A DNA stretch of 64,000 nt from Streptomyces daqingensis. GTDB taxonomy: Bacteria > Actinomycetota > Actinomycetes > Streptomycetales > Streptomycetaceae. Positions 7,719 to 16,068 of this stretch are shown here, piece after piece; position 1 is the first letter of the stretch; the number at the start of each line of letters is the position of its first letter. Both the position numbers and the translations under genes were made by a program. The notes beneath the pieces were generated by a model that was not told where the DNA came from, did not search any database, and saw only the letters and a list, made by a program, of their open reading frames with translations. The DNA lies in the NCBI RefSeq assembly GCF_014645895.1, contig NZ_BMMP01000020.1, positions 35,850 to 99,849 on the forward strand, read 5' to 3'.

Positions 7719-8741
7719 CTACTTGAGGCGGGTACCGGTCGAGCGCAGGTTCGCGCACGCCTTCTGCACGCGCTCCGCCATGCCCTTCTCGGCCGCCTTG
7801 CCCCAGCTGCGGGGGTCGTAGGTCTTCTTGTCGCCGACCTCGCCGTCGATCTTCAGCACGCCGTCGTAGTTGCGGAACATGTGGTCCGCGACCGGGCGCG
7901 AGAAGGCGTACTGGGTGTCGGTGTCGAGGTTCATCTTCACCACGCCGTTCTCCAGCGCGGTGGCGATCTCCGTGTCCGTGGAGCCGGAACCGCCGTGGAA
8001 GACGAAGTCGAACGGGCTCTGCTTGCCGAACTTGGCGCCGACGCCGTCCTGCAGGTCCTTCAGCAGCTCGGGGCGGAGCACGACGTTGCCGGGCTTGTAC
8101 ACGCCGTGCACGTTGCCGAACGAGGCGGCCAGCAGGTAGCGGCCCTTCTCGCCCAGGCCCAGAGCCTCGGCGGTGCGCAGCGCGTCGTCGACCGTGGTGT
8201 ACAGGTCGTCGTTGATCTCGTGGCTGACGCCGTCCTCCTCGCCGCCGGTCGGGGTGATCTCGACCTCGAGGATGATCTTCGCCGCCGCGGCCTCGGCGAG
8301 GAGCTCCTCGCCGATCTCCAGGTTGTCCTTGAGCGTCTCGGCCGAGCCGTCCCACATGTGGGACTGGAAGAGGGGGTTCTGCCCGGCGGCAACCCGCTCC
8401 TTGGAGACGGCGAGCAGCGGACGCACGTAACCGTCCAGCTTGTTCTTCGGGCAGTGGTCCGTGTGCAGAGCGATGTTGACCGGGTACTTCTCGGCGACGA
8501 TGTGCGCGAACTCGGCCAGCGCCACGGCACCGCTGACCATGTCCTTGCTGTACTGCCCGCCCAGGAACTCCGCACCGCCGGTGGAGATCTGGACGATGCC
8601 GTCGCTCTCCGCCTCCGCGAAACCACGGAGCGCCGCGTGCAGGGTCTGCGTCGAGGTGACGTTGATGGCGGGGTAGGCGAACTTGCCCGCCTTGGCCCGG
8701 TCGAACATCTCGTTGTAGACCTCAGGGGTCGCGATGGGCAT
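7719..8741 (-). CDS. fbaA: Class II fructose-bisphosphate aldolase
   Basis: Interconverts fructose 1,6-bisphosphate with glyceraldehyde 3-phosphate and dihydroxyacetone phosphate in glycolysis and gluconeogenesis. The 340-residue length is usual for the zinc-dependent actinobacterial enzyme. Zinc-ligand regions HTDHCPKNKLDG (near 107) and SFGNVHGVYKPGN are present, as are the FVFHGGSGSTDTEI loop and NLDTDTQYAFSRP. The first residues MPIATPEVYNEMF are canonical, so ATG 8741 is safe. Located between the DUF3151 gene and a parS-containing intergenic region. Confidence 0.98.
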   Translation of the reverse strand: MPIATPEVYNEMFDRAKAGKFAYPAINVTSTQTLHAALRGFAEAESDGIVQISTGGAEFLGGQYSKDMVSGAVALAEFAHIVAEKYPVNIALHTDHCPKNKLDGYVRPLLAVSKERVAAGQNPLFQSHMWDGSAETLKDNLEIGEELLAEAAAAKIILEVEITPTGGEEDGVSHEINDDLYTTVDDALRTAEALGLGEKGRYLLAASFGNVHGVYKPGNVVLRPELLKDLQDGVGAKFGKQSPFDFVFHGGSGSTDTEIATALENGVVKMNLDTDTQYAFSRPVADHMFRNYDGVLKIDGEVGDKKTYDPRSWGKAAEKGMAERVQKACANLRSTGTRLK

Positions 8742-8904
8742 CTGTCCGCTCCTTGGGGTACGTGATCGGCTCTTGTGGAGAGTTCGGGTCGGTCAACGGA
8801 ACGACGTCATCGTCGCTCCCCATCCTCCCAGACGGGCGCCCGTGCCAGGCGTGCGGTTCACGAGTGCACGAAAGCCCTGCGCCGTACGGCGGACCGTGTG
8901 CGCG

Positions 8905-8918
8905 GTTTCACGTGGAAC
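8905..8918. promoter_or_regulatory. parS: parS centromere site (ParB-binding)
   Basis: GTTTCACGTGGAAC differs at one base from the perfect Streptomyces parS palindrome GTTTCACGTGAAAC and equals the core of B. subtilis parS read on the other strand. In Streptomyces, parS sites cluster around oriC, so one in this core region is expected. It lies in non-coding DNA upstream of fba. Assigned by motif only. Confidence 0.75.
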
Positions 8919-9035
8919 ACGTCCCAACACCCGGCTCCCGTCCGGTGATTGAGCTACGGGAGCAGCACGCCCGGCCCTCGCCGCACCGGAGGCGGACCCG
9001 CGCGGGCCCCGGGCCCGCCCGTCACAGGGCCCCGG

Positions 9036-9072
9036 ACGGACGCCCGGTCGAGGGCACCCGGCGGGCGTCCGT
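9036..9072 (-). terminator. pyrE terminator hairpin
   Basis: An 11-bp perfect stem, ACGGACGCCCG with CGGGCGTCCGT, begins about 19 nt beyond the pyrE stop on the minus strand. Confidence 0.6.
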
Positions 9073-9091
9073 GAGGCCGGCGCGGGGCCCG

Positions 9092-9676
9092 TCACGCCAG
9101 TTCGAGGTCCGTCAGCCCGAACGCGTACAGGTACGGCAGCCCCGCCTCCGCGATCGCCGCGGCAGCGCCCCGCTCCACGATCGTCGCCACCGCGACGACC
9201 TCGGCGCCCGCCTCGCGGGCCGCCTCGACAGCCGTCAGCGGGGACCCGCCTGTGGTGGAGGTGTCCTCCACGATCAGCACCCGCCGTCCGCGGACGTCCG
9301 GACCCTCGATGCGCCGCTGCAGGCCGTGCGCCTTGCCCGCCTTCCGCACCACGAACGCGTCCAGTCGGCGGCCCCGGGCCGCCGCGGCGTGCAGCATCGC
9401 CGAGGCCACCGGGTCGGCGCCGAGGGTGAGGCCGCCTACGGCGTCGAAGTCGAGTTCCGCGGTCAGGTCGAGCATGACCTGGCCGGCCAGCGGGGCGGCG
9501 TCACCGTCGAGGGTGATGCGCCGCAGATCGATGTAGAAGTCAGCCTCCTGCCCGGAGGAGAGCGTGACCTTGCCGTGTACGACGGCCTTGTCCTTGACCT
9601 GCTGGAGCAGCGCCGCACGCGCACCCGTGGGGGAGGCGAGGGGGGACGCTCCGGGAGAGGAGGATGCAGTGCTCAT
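9092..9676 (-). CDS. pyrE: Orotate phosphoribosyltransferase
   Basis: Forms orotidine 5'-phosphate from orotate and PRPP in de novo pyrimidine synthesis. The 194-residue protein has the orotate-site segment YIDLRRITLDG near residue 48 and the PRPP-binding loop VLIVEDTSTTGGSPL near residue 133. ATG 9676 gives the family N-terminus after a short Ser/Ala-rich lead. It is monocistronic between the parS intergenic region and the aldose epimerase gene, which points the same way. Confidence 0.95.
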   Translation of the reverse strand: MSTASSSPGASPLASPTGARAALLQQVKDKAVVHGKVTLSSGQEADFYIDLRRITLDGDAAPLAGQVMLDLTAELDFDAVGGLTLGADPVASAMLHAAAARGRRLDAFVVRKAGKAHGLQRRIEGPDVRGRRVLIVEDTSTTGGSPLTAVEAAREAGAEVVAVATIVERGAAAAIAEAGLPYLYAFGLTDLELA

Positions 9677-9767
9677 GGCCCCCGAGCCTAAGCGGAGGGG
9701 ACCGCGCCGCGATGGCTGGGCGGGCGCCGCGCGCGACGGCACGCGCGCGGCGGGCCCGCGCACGGGC

Positions 9768-10586
9768 CTACGGTGCGGGCTGCCAGCTCCAGGTCGTGGA
9801 GACCTCCAGCGGCTGGATGGGCGTCACGAGGTGGGGGTGCGTGTTGAGCCCGTTGGGCGGCCCCGTCTGGGGCTCGACGCAGACCGCGTCGGGCTGCTCG
9901 TCGTACACGACGACCCACTCCGCACGGCTGGCCACGTTCAGCTGCAGCTTCTTCGGCCACGTCAGCGTCACGTCGACGCCCTGCGGCATGCCGAAGCAGT
10001 CGTCCCACGGGCCGGGCCGGGGCTCGATGCGCTTGCCCGTCGGCAGATGGTCGACTCCACGCTCCTCCTGCCACTCGGGGCTGAAGTCGATGCGCACGTC
10101 GCCGCTGCCGTCGCCGAGGTTGCGCAGGAACCACGGGTGCCAGCCCGCCTGCGCGGGGAAGCTCGCGTCGGACGCCTCCACGCCGAGCGTGAGGGTGAGC
10201 GAGTCCCCCTTCTCCGACAGCTCGACGACCTGGGTCACCAGGCCCTCCCAGGGCCACGGGTCGGACAGCCGGTAGGTGAAGGCCGCGGAGCGCTCGTCCT
10301 GCCGCGCCGTCTTCCAGACGCCTTCGCGCACGGTGCCGTGGATCGCGTGCGGACCGCTGTCCAGAGGGAGTTGGTACAGCTCGCCGCCGCTGCGGAAGCG
10401 GCCGTGCTCCGTGCGCCCGCACCACGGGACCATCACGAACGAGCCGTACCTCTTGCCCTGCCGGAGCAGTTCCGTACCGCTGACCTTGAGAGACGCGAGG
10501 CGGCAGCCCCGGTGCGGTTCTACCGTCAGCTCGGCGTTGCCCGCGCGGAGCGTGACGTCTGCGTCAGTGGTGGCGGTATGAGTCAT
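9768..10586 (-). CDS. Aldose 1-epimerase family protein
   Basis: A 272-residue protein of the galactose mutarotase fold, which interconverts alpha and beta anomers of hexoses. The N-terminal segment VEPHRGCRLASLKVSGTELL, the VPWCGRTEHGRF loop, HAIHGTVREGVW with the catalytic-type His, and HPWFLRNLGDG are all present. The late Glu in CVEPQTGPPNGLN fits the general-base position. Substrate not predictable. ATG 10586 is favoured over an ATG eleven codons upstream because the extra residues look unrelated. Confidence 0.85.
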   Translation of the reverse strand: MTHTATTDADVTLRAGNAELTVEPHRGCRLASLKVSGTELLRQGKRYGSFVMVPWCGRTEHGRFRSGGELYQLPLDSGPHAIHGTVREGVWKTARQDERSAAFTYRLSDPWPWEGLVTQVVELSEKGDSLTLTLGVEASDASFPAQAGWHPWFLRNLGDGSGDVRIDFSPEWQEERGVDHLPTGKRIEPRPGPWDDCFGMPQGVDVTLTWPKKLQLNVASRAEWVVVYDEQPDAVCVEPQTGPPNGLNTHPHLVTPIQPLEVSTTWSWQPAP

Positions 10587-10713
10587 GACGCGACCATAAA
10601 CCTCGCCACTTCCCCTCACCGCTCGACCTGGCCAGGCCGCAGGCGTGACAGCGGCGGCCCGCGGACCGGCCGGCGCCCGGCCGCCGCGGCGGCGGCCGGT
10701 GAGCGGCCCGGCT

Positions 10714-11859
10714 TCAGCGACGGCGGCGCAGGGCCCGGCCGATGAAGACGGCCCCCGCGACGACGGCCGCGGCAGCCGGTGCGACCCAGCGGACGGCCGC
10801 CGAGTTGGCGATCGGCTCGGGCACGGGGACGGGGGCGTAGCGCCCGCGGGGCGGCGCGTGGTCGACCTCCTCGGCGCTGCGGCCGATCATGGTGCGGCGC
10901 GCGTGCGCGGCCTCCGCCTCGGCGGCCGCTTTCGCCTCCGCGTCGGTCACGTCGGTCTCCTCGCCCGCGTCCTCGTCGTACAGCGGATCCAGCGACGACG
11001 GCGGCACCTCCGCCTCGAAGACGCCGCCGCGCTCCGGGCCGTCCGCGTCGGACGGCTCGCCCGGGGCGGCGTCCTCACCGGACTTCTCCCCGGTCCCGTC
11101 CTCGGGCCTGTCCTCGGCCTTCTTCCCGGAAGCGCCGGCCGTGCCGTCCTTGCCGCCGGGCTTGCTGCCTTCCTTGCCGCCCTTGCCGCCCTTGCCGCCG
11201 GCGCCGGGCTCGGCGGCGCCGTCGCCGGACGCCGCTTCGGAGGAGTCCGGGGCGGGGTTGGGGATGCCGGGGATGACGCGCTCGTTGTCGTCCGGCTCTC
11301 CGATGCCGCCGGCCTGCGGGGTCTCGGCCGGTGAGGTCTCGGCCTGCGGGGTCTCGGCCTCGGCGGCGGGGGCGGCCGGGGAGTCCAGCGCCTGCGGCTC
11401 GTCCTGCTCGATGCTCTCGGCGAGCGCCTTGCCGAACCGTTCCAGCAGCCGCTGTCCCGCGGAGGCGGCCGTCTTGTCCTCGAACTCGGCGATGCGGCCG
11501 TCGGCCTTGACCGTCCCGGTGAAGACGAGCCTGGTGCCCTCGCCGTCCTTGGCACGGCGGGGCACGACGGTGAGCTTCAGCCGCACCGAGCCGCTGCCGC
11601 GCGCCTCCGTCCCGCTGCCCTCGACGGCGAACTCCTCGCCCTTCGGGGTGACGGTCAGGCTGCCGCGGTACGTGATCGTGGAGTTGCCGATCCGGAGCCG
11701 CAGCCGGCCCTCCGCCGCACCCGAGCCGGAGGCCCCGGCGGTGCCTCCCTCCGGTGCGTCGATCTGCAGTCCGGGGACGCAGCCCGCGACGCGATCGGGC
11801 TCGGCGAGAGCCGCGCGTACCGAACCGACGGAAAACGGAACGTTCACCTCGTGCTCCAT
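10714..11859 (-). CDS. CoxG/SRPBCC-domain protein with acidic linker and C-terminal membrane anchor
   Basis: A 381-residue protein. Residues 1-150 form an SRPBCC/CoxG (carbon monoxide dehydrogenase subunit G-like) domain: MEHEVNVPFSVGSVRAAL and the DRVAGCVPGLQ motif are characteristic. Residues 150-340 are a disordered linker rich in Glu, Pro, Gly and Lys. The last 30 residues form one transmembrane helix (VAPAAAAVVAGAVFIG) followed by RALRRRR, so the N-terminal domain should face the cytoplasm. No CO-dehydrogenase genes are nearby, so a general hydrophobic-ligand-binding role is more likely. ATG 11859 matches the family N-terminus. Confidence 0.8.
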   Translation of the reverse strand: MEHEVNVPFSVGSVRAALAEPDRVAGCVPGLQIDAPEGGTAGASGSGAAEGRLRLRIGNSTITYRGSLTVTPKGEEFAVEGSGTEARGSGSVRLKLTVVPRRAKDGEGTRLVFTGTVKADGRIAEFEDKTAASAGQRLLERFGKALAESIEQDEPQALDSPAAPAAEAETPQAETSPAETPQAGGIGEPDDNERVIPGIPNPAPDSSEAASGDGAAEPGAGGKGGKGGKEGSKPGGKDGTAGASGKKAEDRPEDGTGEKSGEDAAPGEPSDADGPERGGVFEAEVPPSSLDPLYDEDAGEETDVTDAEAKAAAEAEAAHARRTMIGRSAEEVDHAPPRGRYAPVPVPEPIANSAAVRWVAPAAAAVVAGAVFIGRALRRRR

Positions 11860-11961
11860 AGTCGGGAGCCTACCCACCACACCCCGTACATGTGACCGGT
11901 CGATCGCATATCTCCGCGCGCCGCACCCTCCCGTACCACCCGGGGCGCGGGGCGGTTCGCG

Positions 11962-13536
11962 TCATCCGTAGCGCGGTCGGGTCAGCGTCGAGGGCGGAAG
12001 TCCGTCCACGCGTCCGCGCGGTGCGCGCAGGAGCGGCGGATCGGCGGCGCCCGTCCGGGAGCTGACGGCCCGTGGCCTCGGCAGCCGCGCATCTCCGCCG
12101 GGGGAGCGCCGGGCCAGGACGAAGCCCCAGTCCCGCGGGGCCGAGACGGCGTACGGGGAGGTGCGCAGACCGGCTGAGCGAAGGGTCGCCTCCACCGTCC
12201 AGTACGTCTCCGGGTGCGCGGCGGCGGCGCCCGCGTGGACGGCGAACCGTCCCTGCGGGGCCAGTGCCCGGCGGACCAGCCCGTAGAACTCCTGCGAATA
12301 CAGCTTCGCGTCGACGCCCTGGCCGGGGGCGGGCAGATCGGTGACGACGACGTCGTAGGCAGCCGGACCGCTGCCCGCGCCGTGTGCGTGCTCGCGCAGG
12401 CGCAGGAAGGCGTCACCCCCGCGCACCCGCACCCTCGGGTCGTCGAAGGCGCCGTCGTTGAGCCCCCGGAGACCGGGATCGGTGCGCGCCAACCGCACGA
12501 CACCGGGGTCCGCTTCGAGGACCGTCACCTTCTCCACGCCTTCGTGGCGCAGCACTTCGCGCAGCGCCAGCCCGTCTCCCCCGCCGAGGAGGAGCACCCG
12601 CGCGTTGGGCCCGCCCGCCATGGCCGGTCCGACGAGGGCCGAGTGGTAGCGGTAGCCGTCCGCGGAGCACACCCGCAGGCGCCCGTCCAGGAACAGCTGC
12701 AGCGGCTTGCCGCCGCGGCGGTGCGCGGTCGGATCGGCGTCGCCCGTCAGCACGGCCTCCTGGGTGCCGGTTCGGACGGCGACGCGCAGGTCCTCCCCGT
12801 ACACCGCCCGGCGTGCCTCCCGCTCGAAGACGCCCACGAACGCGGTCCCGGCGACGAGGAGCACGATCACGGCACCGTTCACGGCGAGCAGCCCCCACCG
12901 CATACGCACCCCCACGTCGTGCCGGAAGAGCCACAGGACGACGACCCCGCCCGCCGAGGCGTTGACGACGCCCGTCAGCAGAGCCCCCGTCAACTGTCCG
13001 AAGAACGGCAGCAGAAGGAAGGGGAAGAGCAGTCCGCCCACGAGCGCGCCCACGTAGTCGGCGGCGAAGAGGTCGGCGAGGGCTCCGCCCGCGTCCTGGC
13101 GGCGGATGCGCTGGATGAGGGTCATCAGGAGCGGCATCTCGGCGCCGATCAGCACGCCGATGGCGAGGGAGAAGCCGACGAGCGCCGTCCAGGCGCCGCC
13201 GAGCCAGGCGAAGCTGGCGTAGAGCGCCATCGCCGAACCGCCCCCGACGACGGCCAGCACGGCCTCGACGAGGACGAACCCGGTCGCCGCGCGGCACCGC
13301 AGCCGCTTCGCCAGCAGCGACCCGATGCCCATCGCGAAGACCATGACGGACAGCACGACGGACGCGTGGGTCACCGAGTCGCCCGCCAAGTAGGAGGCGA
13401 GCGCGACGAGTTCGAGCTCGTAGACGAGTCCGCAGGCCGCGCAGACGAACACGGAGGCCAGTACGAGTCCGCGTCCCAGCCCGGCGGGCACGGGCAGCCG
13501 CACGTCGTCGGCTGGTTCGAGGAGGCGGTCGCTCAT
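11962..13536 (-). CDS. Membrane-bound spermidine synthase-like methyltransferase-fold protein
   Basis: A 524-residue protein with about seven transmembrane helices in residues 20-230 and a C-terminal cytosolic Rossmann domain. The latter carries the polyamine-synthase signatures LLLGGGDGLALREVL and VVVTDLPAPGQGVDAKLYSQEFY, with the acidic ligands VTVLEADP. Such fused proteins are called membrane spermidine synthases, but polyamine activity is rarely shown. In Streptomyces they neighbour DUF2617 genes, as here (the next gene upstream in transcription). ATG 13536 precedes the first hydrophobic segment. Confidence 0.8.
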   Translation of the reverse strand: MSDRLLEPADDVRLPVPAGLGRGLVLASVFVCAACGLVYELELVALASYLAGDSVTHASVVLSVMVFAMGIGSLLAKRLRCRAATGFVLVEAVLAVVGGGSAMALYASFAWLGGAWTALVGFSLAIGVLIGAEMPLLMTLIQRIRRQDAGGALADLFAADYVGALVGGLLFPFLLLPFFGQLTGALLTGVVNASAGGVVVLWLFRHDVGVRMRWGLLAVNGAVIVLLVAGTAFVGVFEREARRAVYGEDLRVAVRTGTQEAVLTGDADPTAHRRGGKPLQLFLDGRLRVCSADGYRYHSALVGPAMAGGPNARVLLLGGGDGLALREVLRHEGVEKVTVLEADPGVVRLARTDPGLRGLNDGAFDDPRVRVRGGDAFLRLREHAHGAGSGPAAYDVVVTDLPAPGQGVDAKLYSQEFYGLVRRALAPQGRFAVHAGAAAAHPETYWTVEATLRSAGLRTSPYAVSAPRDWGFVLARRSPGGDARLPRPRAVSSRTGAADPPLLRAPRGRVDGLPPSTLTRPRYG

Positions 13537-13664
13537 GCCGTGAACGTTACGTGACGGTGCGAACACTCTCCGGAACGCACGCGAGCGTCTCCGCGGCGCT
13601 CCCCGCGCGGCGATGCGCACGAGAGGAGGGGCGGCGGCACGGCTTCGGCGGCCGGTCCCAACTC

Positions 13665-14267
13665 TCAGGCCGGGGCGGGACGTCGGGACGCGCGGACACC
13701 CGCGGGGAGCACCGTGTGCGCGGTGACGCCGCGGCCGGACTCCGGTGCCTGCGCCGACGCGCGGGCGGGCACCCCGACCCGGGTCCGGGTGGAGACCAGG
13801 GTGCCCTCCTGCGGGTAGGAGTGCCACGTACGCCAGTGGACCTGCCCTGACTGCCGCCGCACCAGCAGCGCGGTGAAGGCGTCGGGCGAGCCGGGGAACG
13901 TACCGGCAAGGCCGTTGGGGTGGTCCGAGACCAGCGCGAGCAGTTCCTGCGCACGGCCGGCGAAGGACGCGGGCGTCAACTTCTCGACGTTGGCGGCGAA
14001 TTCGTACTCCCACGCGCCGACGCGTTTCGAGACGCCCAGCGGCAGCGGCGTACTGCTGCCCGGCATGCAGGCGACGGTCTCCGAGCAGCTTCCGCCGTCA
14101 TCCTCGAGCAGCACCTGATGCGAGGCGCCGAGGAGGCGCAACTGCACTGCGGCGCCGTCGAGTTCGAGCTCCCTGACGGCCAGCGCCGGCAGGGGTTCCC
14201 GTCCGAGGACCCACGCGAGGTCGCCGGAACGGGTGTCGGTGTACGGGGTGGAGAGAGTGGTGAGCAT
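13665..14267 (-). CDS. DUF2617 family protein
   Basis: A 200-residue soluble protein of the actinobacterial DUF2617 family (function unknown). Recognisable segments are MLTTLSTPYTDTRSGDLAW, LRLLGASHQVLLED, WEYEFAANVEKL and HWRTWHSYPQEG. It lies 128 nt upstream of the membrane spermidine-synthase-like gene in the same direction, a conserved neighbourhood in Streptomyces. ATG 14267 starts the family N-terminus. The 23-bp dyad at 14362-14384 lies about 95 nt upstream. Confidence 0.85.
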   Translation of the reverse strand: MLTTLSTPYTDTRSGDLAWVLGREPLPALAVRELELDGAAVQLRLLGASHQVLLEDDGGSCSETVACMPGSSTPLPLGVSKRVGAWEYEFAANVEKLTPASFAGRAQELLALVSDHPNGLAGTFPGSPDAFTALLVRRQSGQVHWRTWHSYPQEGTLVSTRTRVGVPARASAQAPESGRGVTAHTVLPAGVRASRRPAPA

Positions 14268-14361
14268 GGGTCGGCTCCGCAAGCACACGGTGGAGGAGCG
14301 AGCCGGCACGCCCCCGGGACACAGCCAGGGTCGGCTTCGCCGGCTCGAACCCACGCCAGCT

Positions 14362-14384
14362 TTCAGTGATACTGAATCACCGAA
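14362..14384. promoter_or_regulatory. Operator-like dyad upstream of the DUF2617 gene
   Basis: TTC-A-GTGAT-ACTGA-ATCAC-C-GAA: arms of 5 bp plus 3 bp pair perfectly around a 5-nt centre, in an unusually AT-rich stretch that repeats GAATCA just downstream. It lies upstream of the DUF2617 gene and looks like a repressor site; the protein that binds it is unknown. Confidence 0.45.
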
Positions 14385-14530
14385 TCATGAAATGTGTACT
14401 TCCACAGACTTTTCGATGCCTACCTCCGGGTTTCCATCCCCCCGAGTGCCGGACAGTTCAGATGTTCAACTGCCGTACGGCGACCGGGAGGACGGAACCC
14501 GAGGCTCCGAGTGCTCCGCCCCGGCGGGGC

Positions 14531-14827
14531 TCAGCTGCCGCCGCCACCGCCGCAGCCGCCACCGCCGCCGCCACCGCACGAGGAGGACGAGCCGCAGGAA
14601 GAGCCCCCGCCGTCAGACGACGAACCGCCGCCGCAGGACGACGAACCGACCTCTCCCGCACCGGCCCACCACCCGCCGTCACCGGACGACGAAGAGCCCG
14701 TGGCCCCGCGGCGGCGCCGGCTCGAGGCCGGGCGCGTACCGCCGCCCCTCCTCGACGCGGCGATGGCCGCGAAGGTCACAGCGGCCAGGATCATGACAAA
14801 GAAGATCAACACGATGACCAGCGTCAC
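14531..14827 (-). CDS. Small single-span membrane protein with Gly/Ser/Cys-rich tail
   Basis: A 98-residue protein: an N-terminal transmembrane helix (VTLVIVLIFFVMILAAVTFAAI), a basic stretch, then a tail of glycine and serine runs with five cysteines, ending in CGGGGGGGCGGGGGS. The GTG at 14827 is chosen because GGGGGA lies about 6 nt before it, better placed than the next upstream start. The tail resembles other actinobacterial membrane proteins with GxCxG-type ends, possibly for metal binding or covalent linkage; no function is assigned. The gene is monocistronic. Confidence 0.6.
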   Translation of the reverse strand: MTLVIVLIFFVMILAAVTFAAIAASRRGGGTRPASSRRRRGATGSSSSGDGGWWAGAGEVGSSSCGGGSSSDGGGSSCGSSSSCGGGGGGGCGGGGGS

Positions 14828-15090
14828 GTCGGGTCCCCCATCTTTAAGCAGTGCGGCCCCCCGCACCGTCAGTTGCACACAGACGTCCCCTGACGCCCGC
14901 GGATAGTCGCCGTCTCCGGCGTGACGGGCTCCTGCCCGGGCTTTCCGGCCCCCAAAGCAGAGTTGAGGAAGTTCAGAGCCTTGTCGCGGGGCATCGGCCC
15001 CTGGCCTGCTCAGAGGGGCCGTTCAGGGGCCGTCCGCGCCTCACTGGGCCGCCTGTGGGCCGTGATCTCCCGGATGCAAACGACGTGCTT

Positions 15091-16068
15091 CTAGATCACA
15101 CGGCGCCGTATCCGCCACACCACCACACCGATCAGGATCGCAGCGACGGCGACGAACAGGGTCGCCTCGATGAACTGGAACGTCCAGAACCGGTCGGCCG
15201 GGTGGTAGACCCTGAACTGCTGGATGTCCCGTGCGTGCAGGAACTGGTTGAGGTTGGTGCCTGCCCGGTTGGCGGCGGCCTCCAGGTCGTAGTACTTGGT
15301 CACGCTCAGCCTGCGCCCGGTGGCGTCTGCATAGCCGTGTTCGATCACCCAGTCAGCGAAGCCGGACATGGGCCGGTGCCCCGCCTGGTCCTTCGAGCCG
15401 CCGACGGGGACCGGCTCCCTGGTGGTGAGCGGCGTGGCGTACGCGGGACGGGCCAGCAGCGCCACCGACATCCGGGTGGCGAGGAACGCACCGAACGCGA
15501 CGCCGAACGCGGGCAGGCCGCGCCGCAGGATCGCCCCGGCGGCGGTGGCGAGGCCGAACGCGAACAGCGCGTACGCCACCGGAACAAGTCCCTCCAGGTC
15601 GAAGGCGTCGTACTGGAAGCGCCCTTCCCACGCGTCGAACGGCTGGCGGAACCAGGTGAGCACCGCGGTGAACATCCCGGTGAGCGCGACGGTGACGCCG
15701 GCCAGTGCCGCGAGCTTGGCCACCAGCCAGCGCATCCGCGGCACGGCCTGCGTCCAGGCGAGCTGCCAGGTGCCGTCCTCCAGTTCGCGCGCGAGCAGTG
15801 GCGCACCGAGGAACGCACCGATGACGACGGGGACCAGATAGAAGGCCGCCAGGAGGTTCTCGACGTACCCGTACTCCTCGTCGAGCCGACGGAAGGAGGC
15901 CTCGCAGGCTTCGTTGATACCGGCCTCTCCCGCACACCGGGCGGGATCGCCGGGGAACAGGTCGTGGGCCTGTGTCCCGAGTATGAGCAGGGCAAGGCCG
16001 AACATGCCGACAAGCAGACCCAGGACGCATACCTCGGTCCGGTGCTGGCGCCAGATCAACCACGTCAT
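15091..16068 (-). CDS. ABC transporter permease (YtrC/D-like)
   Basis: A 325-residue membrane protein with about six hydrophobic segments, for example VCVLGLLVGMFGLALLIL near the N-terminus, LAAFYLVPVVIGAFLGAPLLA, and ATLFVAVAAILIGVVVW at the end. ATG 16068 overlaps the ATPase stop (ATGA), so the two are co-translated. With the ATPase and the GntR repressor it makes a three-gene operon of the YtrA type, whose B. subtilis relatives respond to cell-wall-active antibiotics. The substrate is unknown. Confidence 0.85.
   Translation of the reverse strand: MTWLIWRQHRTEVCVLGLLVGMFGLALLILGTQAHDLFPGDPARCAGEAGINEACEASFRRLDEEYGYVENLLAAFYLVPVVIGAFLGAPLLARELEDGTWQLAWTQAVPRMRWLVAKLAALAGVTVALTGMFTAVLTWFRQPFDAWEGRFQYDAFDLEGLVPVAYALFAFGLATAAGAILRRGLPAFGVAFGAFLATRMSVALLARPAYATPLTTREPVPVGGSKDQAGHRPMSGFADWVIEHGYADATGRRLSVTKYYDLEAAANRAGTNLNQFLHARDIQQFRVYHPADRFWTFQFIEATLFVAVAAILIGVVVWRIRRRVI

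Larger units (their letters stand above)
8742..9091. other. fba-pyrE intergenic region
   Basis: 350 nt with no credible gene. It holds the presumed fba promoter region, a parS-like site at 8905-8918 and the pyrE terminator hairpin at 9036-9072. Confidence 0.6.
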
